The position numbers were made by a program, and so were the translations under genes. The notes under the pieces are model-generated. The model saw only the letters and a list, made by a program, of their open reading frames with translations. It ran no database searches and had not been told where the DNA came from. Positions 60,289 through 64,000 of a stretch of DNA of 64,000 bases are shown here, piece by piece (the stretch's first letter is position 1; each line of letters opens with the position of its first letter). Origin of the DNA: Microvirga puerhi (lineage in GTDB: Bacteria; Pseudomonadota; Alphaproteobacteria; Rhizobiales; Beijerinckiaceae). The stretch is from assembly GCF_020089865.1 (NCBI RefSeq), contig NZ_JAIRBM010000005.1, positions 2,126 through 66,125 on the forward strand. Reading direction: 5' to 3'.

Positions 60289-61338
60289 ATGGCCGATATC
60301 GTCATCGATCATGTCGTCAAGGACTTCGGCACCTTCCAGGCGCTGCAGGATGTTTCCCTCGTCGTGGAGGATGGTGAGTTCGTGGCGCTGCTCGGCCCTT
60401 CGGGCTGCGGCAAGACCACGCTGCTCCGCATCATAGCGGGTCTGGAAACGCAAACGGCGGGCCGCGTGGTCATCGGCGGACGCGACGTCAGCGGATTGAC
60501 GCCGCGCAAGCGCGGGCTCGCAATGGTGTTCCAGAACTACGCCGTGTTCCCGCATATGACCGTGTTCGAGAACGTGGCTTTCGGCCTGCGAATGCAGAAG
60601 GCATCCACCGCCGACGTGAAGCGCAAGGTGGAACGAGCTGCCGCCCTGCTGCATATCGACAGCTATCTGGATCGTTACCCTGCGAAGCTCTCGGGCGGGC
60701 AGCGCCAGCGCGTCGCGGTAGCACGCGCCCTCGCGGTGGAGCCGGCCGTCCTGCTCATGGACGAACCGCTGTCCAATCTCGATGCTTTGCTGCGACTGGA
60801 AATGCGCACGGAGCTGAAGGCCGTTCTGCGCGAGGCTGGCACGACGACCATCTACGTCACCCACGATCAGACCGAAGCCATGGGCCTCGCGGACCGCATC
60901 GCCGTCATGTACGGCGGCAAGATCGAACAGATCGGTTCACCGCTCGAGATCTACGCGACTCCGGCGACCCGTTTCGTGGGCGGGTTCATCGGCAGCCCGC
61001 CGATGAACTTCATCAAGGTACGCTGCGAGCAGGGCATTGTCAGGATCGGCAACATCACTCTGCCATGCCCGGCCGGCTGCGAAGATATGGAACTCGGGTT
61101 GCGAGGCGAGGATGCGATGATTGCAGCGGATGGGTCGGGCATCCCGTTCGACGTGCGCGTGGTTGAGCCCATGGGCTCCCACCTGCTTCTGACTGGCTCC
61201 ATCAACGGCCAGCTGGCGCGGATCGTTGCGCCACCGACCGCGACGATCAACGCGGGAGAGCGGGTCGCCCTGAAAGCCGATCCGTCTCGTCTGACATGGA
61301 TCGACAGCAATACCGGCCGCGCCGTCGGCCGGGCATGA
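60289..61338 (+). CDS. ABC transporter ATP-binding protein (MalK/UgpC type)
   Basis: This 349-residue ATPase drives the importer. It has Walker A GPSGCGKTT, the Q-loop QNYAVF, signature LSGGQRQR, Walker B VLLMDEPLSN and the H-loop THDQTEA, and the regulatory TOBE domain occupies the C-terminal third. I start at the ATG at 60289; the longer frame is not supported. Its stop overlaps the GH63 gene start by four bases (ATGA), which ties hydrolysis to uptake. Confidence 0.93.
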   Translation: MADIVIDHVVKDFGTFQALQDVSLVVEDGEFVALLGPSGCGKTTLLRIIAGLETQTAGRVVIGGRDVSGLTPRKRGLAMVFQNYAVFPHMTVFENVAFGLRMQKASTADVKRKVERAAALLHIDSYLDRYPAKLSGGQRQRVAVARALAVEPAVLLMDEPLSNLDALLRLEMRTELKAVLREAGTTTIYVTHDQTEAMGLADRIAVMYGGKIEQIGSPLEIYATPATRFVGGFIGSPPMNFIKVRCEQGIVRIGNITLPCPAGCEDMELGLRGEDAMIAADGSGIPFDVRVVEPMGSHLLLTGSINGQLARIVAPPTATINAGERVALKADPSRLTWIDSNTGRAVGRA

Positions 61339-62630
61339 ATGGAATGATGATGAAGATAGATAAGAAGATGAGCGAGGCCGCCTGGGCTATTCTCGCTGAG
61401 AACGATCGCGGCGGTTACACGGTCCCGACCGCGCACCTCTATCCGTTCCAATGGAACTGGGATTCCGCCTTCGTGGCCATCGGCTTCGCGACCTACGACA
61501 TCGATCGCGCCTATCGGGAGCTCGAACGCCTGGCGGAAGGGCAGTGGGACGACGGCATGATCCCGCACATCATCTTCCATGCGCCGAGCGACACTTATTT
61601 TCCTGGCCCGGAAGTGTGGGGGACGCGGCATCGAATTCCGACCTCGGGCATCACGCAGCCTCCGGTTTTCGGCATGGCCCTGCGGCAGGTTCACGAGGCT
61701 GCGTCGGCCGCAGGTCGGCCTGACGCCGTGGAGCGGACGCGCAAGCTGTTTCAGAATGCGCTGCGCTCTCACCGCTGGTGGCTGCGGGCGCGCGATCCGG
61801 AAGGGACTGGGCTGGTATCAATCCTTCATCCCTGGGAAAGCGGTAGCGACAACTCGCCGGCCTGGGATGAAGCGCTGAAGCGCGTCCCGACCTCGACGAA
61901 GACTACGATCCGGCGCAAGGATACGGGCCACGTGGATGCCGCGATGCGCCCGCGCGATGAGGATTATCAACGCTTTATCCATCTGGTTGATGTCTATCGC
62001 GAGTGCGAATGGGATCCGGCGCGTCAATGGGAGGCCGCGCCGTTCAAGATCGCCGATGTTCAGATGACGGGAATTCTGGCGCGTTCAACGGCTGATCTCC
62101 TTATCCTCGCGCAGAGCCTGAGTTCGCCCGAAGAGCGCGGCGAACTGGAGCGCATGCATCAGGTTTTGACCGAAGGCCTTGCCCGCCGGTGGCGGCAGGA
62201 TCTGTCGCGGTTCGTCTCGCGCGATCTCGTCTCGCACCGCGACGTCGAAGCACCGACGCAAGCCTGCTTCATTCCGCTCGTCGCTCTTACTCTTGATGAC
62301 CAGCAACGCAGGGCCATCAGATCCGAGATCAAACGCTGGCTCGACGGGATGGTCGTCGGAGTTCCGTCGACGGCGCCGTTCTCGCCGGCCTTCGAGCCGA
62401 AGCGCTATTGGCGCGGGCCTGTCTGGGCTGTCGTTAATTGGCTCATCTCGGACGGCCTGCGCATGAACGGATCCGAGGATCTGGCCCGTGAGATCGAGCA
62501 GGGAACCGTTCAGGCGATCGAGCGCGCCGGCTTTTGCGAGTATTTCGATCCCACGACGGGCGAAGGTCTTGGAGGCGGGACATTCTCATGGACGGCCGCG
62601 GCCTATCTGGTCCTGAGCCAGCGCAGCTGA
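61335..62630 (+). CDS. GH63-like glycosidase (glucosyl/mannosylglycerate hydrolase type)
   Basis: This 431-residue cytoplasmic alpha-glycosidase has the (alpha/alpha)6-barrel pattern. Motifs include FQWNWDSAF near the N-terminus, LHPWESGSDNSPAWDEAL (about 160-180, Asp candidate acid) and DPTTGEGLGGGTFSWTAA (Glu candidate base). These resemble the GH63 mannosylglycerate/glucosylglycerate hydrolases and related trehalase-like proteins. It starts at the ATG at 61335, overlapping the ATPase gene, as the last gene of a LacI-SBP-permease-permease-ATPase-hydrolase operon. A compatible solute as substrate is inferred, not proven. Confidence 0.78.
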   Translation: MNGMMMKIDKKMSEAAWAILAENDRGGYTVPTAHLYPFQWNWDSAFVAIGFATYDIDRAYRELERLAEGQWDDGMIPHIIFHAPSDTYFPGPEVWGTRHRIPTSGITQPPVFGMALRQVHEAASAAGRPDAVERTRKLFQNALRSHRWWLRARDPEGTGLVSILHPWESGSDNSPAWDEALKRVPTSTKTTIRRKDTGHVDAAMRPRDEDYQRFIHLVDVYRECEWDPARQWEAAPFKIADVQMTGILARSTADLLILAQSLSSPEERGELERMHQVLTEGLARRWRQDLSRFVSRDLVSHRDVEAPTQACFIPLVALTLDDQQRRAIRSEIKRWLDGMVVGVPSTAPFSPAFEPKRYWRGPVWAVVNWLISDGLRMNGSEDLAREIEQGTVQAIERAGFCEYFDPTTGEGLGGGTFSWTAAAYLVLSQRS

Positions 62631-62726
62631 GGTTGCGTGGAGCGCCGTGTCGGTGATGTCCGAAAACCGCGAGACATGCGTGCGTGGCGGGACCATCATG
62701 GGCCGGCACTGAAGGAGCGCAGCACA

Positions 62727-63269
62727 ATGGACGACGCGACGCCGCAACGCCTCGTCATAGGCAGGGTCGAGACGCCGGTTGGCGCGGCCCTGGTGGCCAC
62801 CGATGAGAACGACGTGCTGCGCGCCCTCTTCTTCGAGGACTTCGAGGGGCGGCTGCAACGGAGCGTGCGCCTTCACTACGGTGCCATCGCCATCGAGGCC
62901 GGCTCGATCCCGAGCGACGTCGGACGGGCATTGCATGCCTATTTCGAAGGGGATGCTGGTGCATTGACGGGACTTCGATGGGCCACGGGCGGCACGACGT
63001 TCCAACGGACGGTCTGGCGGGCTCTGACCGACATTCCTTTCGGCGGGACCCTCAGCTACGGGGCGCTCGCTGCAAAAATCGGAATGCCGAAGGCGGTCCG
63101 GGCCGTCGGTCTGGCCAACGGCGCCAACCCGATCAGCGTCATCGTGCCGTGTCATCGGGTCGTTGGTTCCGATGGGTCGCTGACAGGATATGGCGGCGGG
63201 CTTCACCGCAAGCGATGGCTCCTGACCCATGAGGGCGCTTTGCCATCCGAGGCGCCACGCCTGCTTTGA
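62727..63269 (+). CDS. ogt: Methylated-DNA-[protein]-cysteine S-methyltransferase
   Basis: This suicide DNA-repair protein of 180 residues transfers alkyl groups from O6-guanine to itself. The active site IVPCHRVVG contains the acceptor Cys. The helical DNA-binding segment SYGALAAKIGMPKAVRAVGLAN is intact, and FQRTVWRALTDIPFG precedes it. There is no AraC-like Ada domain, so it is Ogt-type. The ATG at 62727 has AAGGAG nine bases upstream. It is not clearly part of the sugar operon, 96 bases after the GH63 stop. Confidence 0.92.
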   Translation: MDDATPQRLVIGRVETPVGAALVATDENDVLRALFFEDFEGRLQRSVRLHYGAIAIEAGSIPSDVGRALHAYFEGDAGALTGLRWATGGTTFQRTVWRALTDIPFGGTLSYGALAAKIGMPKAVRAVGLANGANPISVIVPCHRVVGSDGSLTGYGGGLHRKRWLLTHEGALPSEAPRLL

Positions 63270-63386
63270 GGCGAGACCTGAACGTGCGGCCTCCGTTTGG
63301 CTGCATGCAAGGGCACGATTCTTGAGGGGAGACAAATAGCCCGGATCCTTGGCAATATGCGCGCCTCTCAAGAGCGGGAATCGGGC

Positions 63387-64000
63387 ATGAGCCAAGTGGC
63401 ATTCGACGATCTTTCGACAGCACTCCCAGAGGATTCATCCGTCGCGGCGCTCGGGGGGCGCGTGTGGCGTCCCGGGATCGGCCCATCGGTGGTGGCGATC
63501 CGGCCGGAGGGGGTCTTCGATCTTACCGCCTCTTGCCCGACGATGAGCGCGCTTGCGGCGCTGGCCGATCCGGCGCAGGCGGTCAAAACCCTGCCGGGTG
63601 AGCGGATGGGGTCGCTCGACGATATTCTCGCCAATACCCCGCCGGACACTCGGGATCCGGCCAAGCCCTGTCTGCTCGCGCCGATCGACCTGCAGGTGAT
63701 CAAGGCGGCCGGCGTCACCTTTGCCATCTCGATGCTCGAACGGGTGATCGAGGAGCGGGCCCGCGGCGATGCCTCGTCCGCTGCCGCGATCCGAGCCGAG
63801 GTCACGCGCCTCGTCGGTGACGATCTGTCCCGCCTCAAACCCGGCTCGAAGGAAGCCATGGATCTCAAAGCCGTATTGGTGGCACAGGGTGCCTGGAGCC
63901 AATATCTCGAGGTTGGTATCGGGCCCGACGCGGAGGTGTTCACCAAGGCTCCGACCCTCTCTTCGGTGGGCACGCTGATGGATGCGGGCATCCATCCCAA
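63387..64000 (+). CDS. Fumarylacetoacetate hydrolase family protein, 5' part
   Basis: A gene cut by the right window edge opens at the ATG at 63387 with MSQVAFDDLSTALPEDSSVA. About 204 codons are present. Features include PTMSALAALADPAQAV, LAPIDLQVIKAAGVTFAISMLERVIEERA and SQYLEVGIGPDAEVFTKAPT, the arrangement of FAH-domain enzymes of the 2-keto-3-deoxy-arabonate dehydratase type, active on sugar acids. The metal-binding catalytic residues would lie partly beyond the edge. Given its place after a sugar operon, pentonate breakdown is plausible but inferred. Confidence 0.75.
   Translation, partial: MSQVAFDDLSTALPEDSSVAALGGRVWRPGIGPSVVAIRPEGVFDLTASCPTMSALAALADPAQAVKTLPGERMGSLDDILANTPPDTRDPAKPCLLAPIDLQVIKAAGVTFAISMLERVIEERARGDASSAAAIRAEVTRLVGDDLSRLKPGSKEAMDLKAVLVAQGAWSQYLEVGIGPDAEVFTKAPTLSSVGTLMDAGIHP

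Noticed and set aside
1..64000. CRISPR arrays, rRNA genes, transposases, toxin-antitoxin pairs
   Set aside because: No regularly spaced repeats, rRNA sequence, DDE/IS signatures or TA pairs were found on either strand.

Overview
The window is GC-rich chromosomal DNA from an alphaproteobacterium, most likely in the Hyphomicrobiales (Rhizobiales) near Methylobacteriaceae/Microvirga. This rests on the gene complement (TIGR02301 protein, HTH-fused RibB with a degenerate RibA half, 444-residue dihydroorotase, DUF1499, DUF2339, YjgN, RT0821-type surface protein), frequent GTG/TTG starts, and a GTCATTCCGGG-type intergenic repeat. The genus is an inference. I see no rRNA, CRISPR, transposase or phage gene.

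Layout. 1-8.8 kb, mostly minus strand: xseB, a large DUF2339 membrane protein, a tyrosine-phosphatase-like protein, an HD hydrolase coupled to tag, a PaiB-like protein, a double-PAS hybrid histidine kinase, and ygfZ. 8.9-16 kb: dihydroorotase, a prephenate dehydrogenase behind what looks like a complete ribosome-mediated attenuator with a Tyr-Tyr leader peptide, a methyltransferase, a TIGR02301-NUDIX-HTH/citrate-synthase operon and a divergent citrate synthase. 16-18.5 kb: a probable ECF sigma, cupredoxin and DUF5602-like operon, and an SDR. 18.7-29.6 kb: HAD phosphatase, pdxH, a DnaJ-family protein, fabI, a histidine phosphatase, aroC, HTH-ribB with an upstream palindrome, a Wzx-like membrane protein, a histone-deacetylase-family enzyme and an L,D-transpeptidase. 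29.6-40.3 kb: a small conserved-looking ORF, MarR, a YjgN/M48/DUF1499 operon, an MBL hydrolase, bioY, stress and envelope proteins, small ORFs, a PLP decarboxylase, tRNA-Pro(CGG) and tRNA-Gln(TTG).

40.8-55.9 kb, directly after the tRNAs, is a lower-GC accessory block: two multispanning GT-C-like membrane proteins, a GT4 and a GT2 glycosyltransferase, four different SAM methyltransferases, a hexapeptide acyltransferase, an LPG-synthase-type membrane protein and two class B asparagine synthetase paralogues. It looks like a surface-glycan or glycolipid synthesis and decoration locus. It has no recognisable wzy, wzz or ABC exporter.

56.1-62.6 kb is a LacI-controlled sugar ABC importer operon ending in a GH63-type glycosidase, probably for uptake and hydrolysis of a glucosylglycerate- or mannosylglycerate-like solute. 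After it come an O6-alkylguanine-DNA methyltransferase and a fumarylacetoacetate-hydrolase-family gene cut by the window edge.

The strongest regulatory discovery is the tyrA attenuator (11293-11394). Other points of interest are the HTH-RibB fusion with a perfect palindrome, the HTH-citrate synthase/citrate synthase divergent pair, the ECF-cupredoxin operon, and the twin-amidotransferase glycan island.
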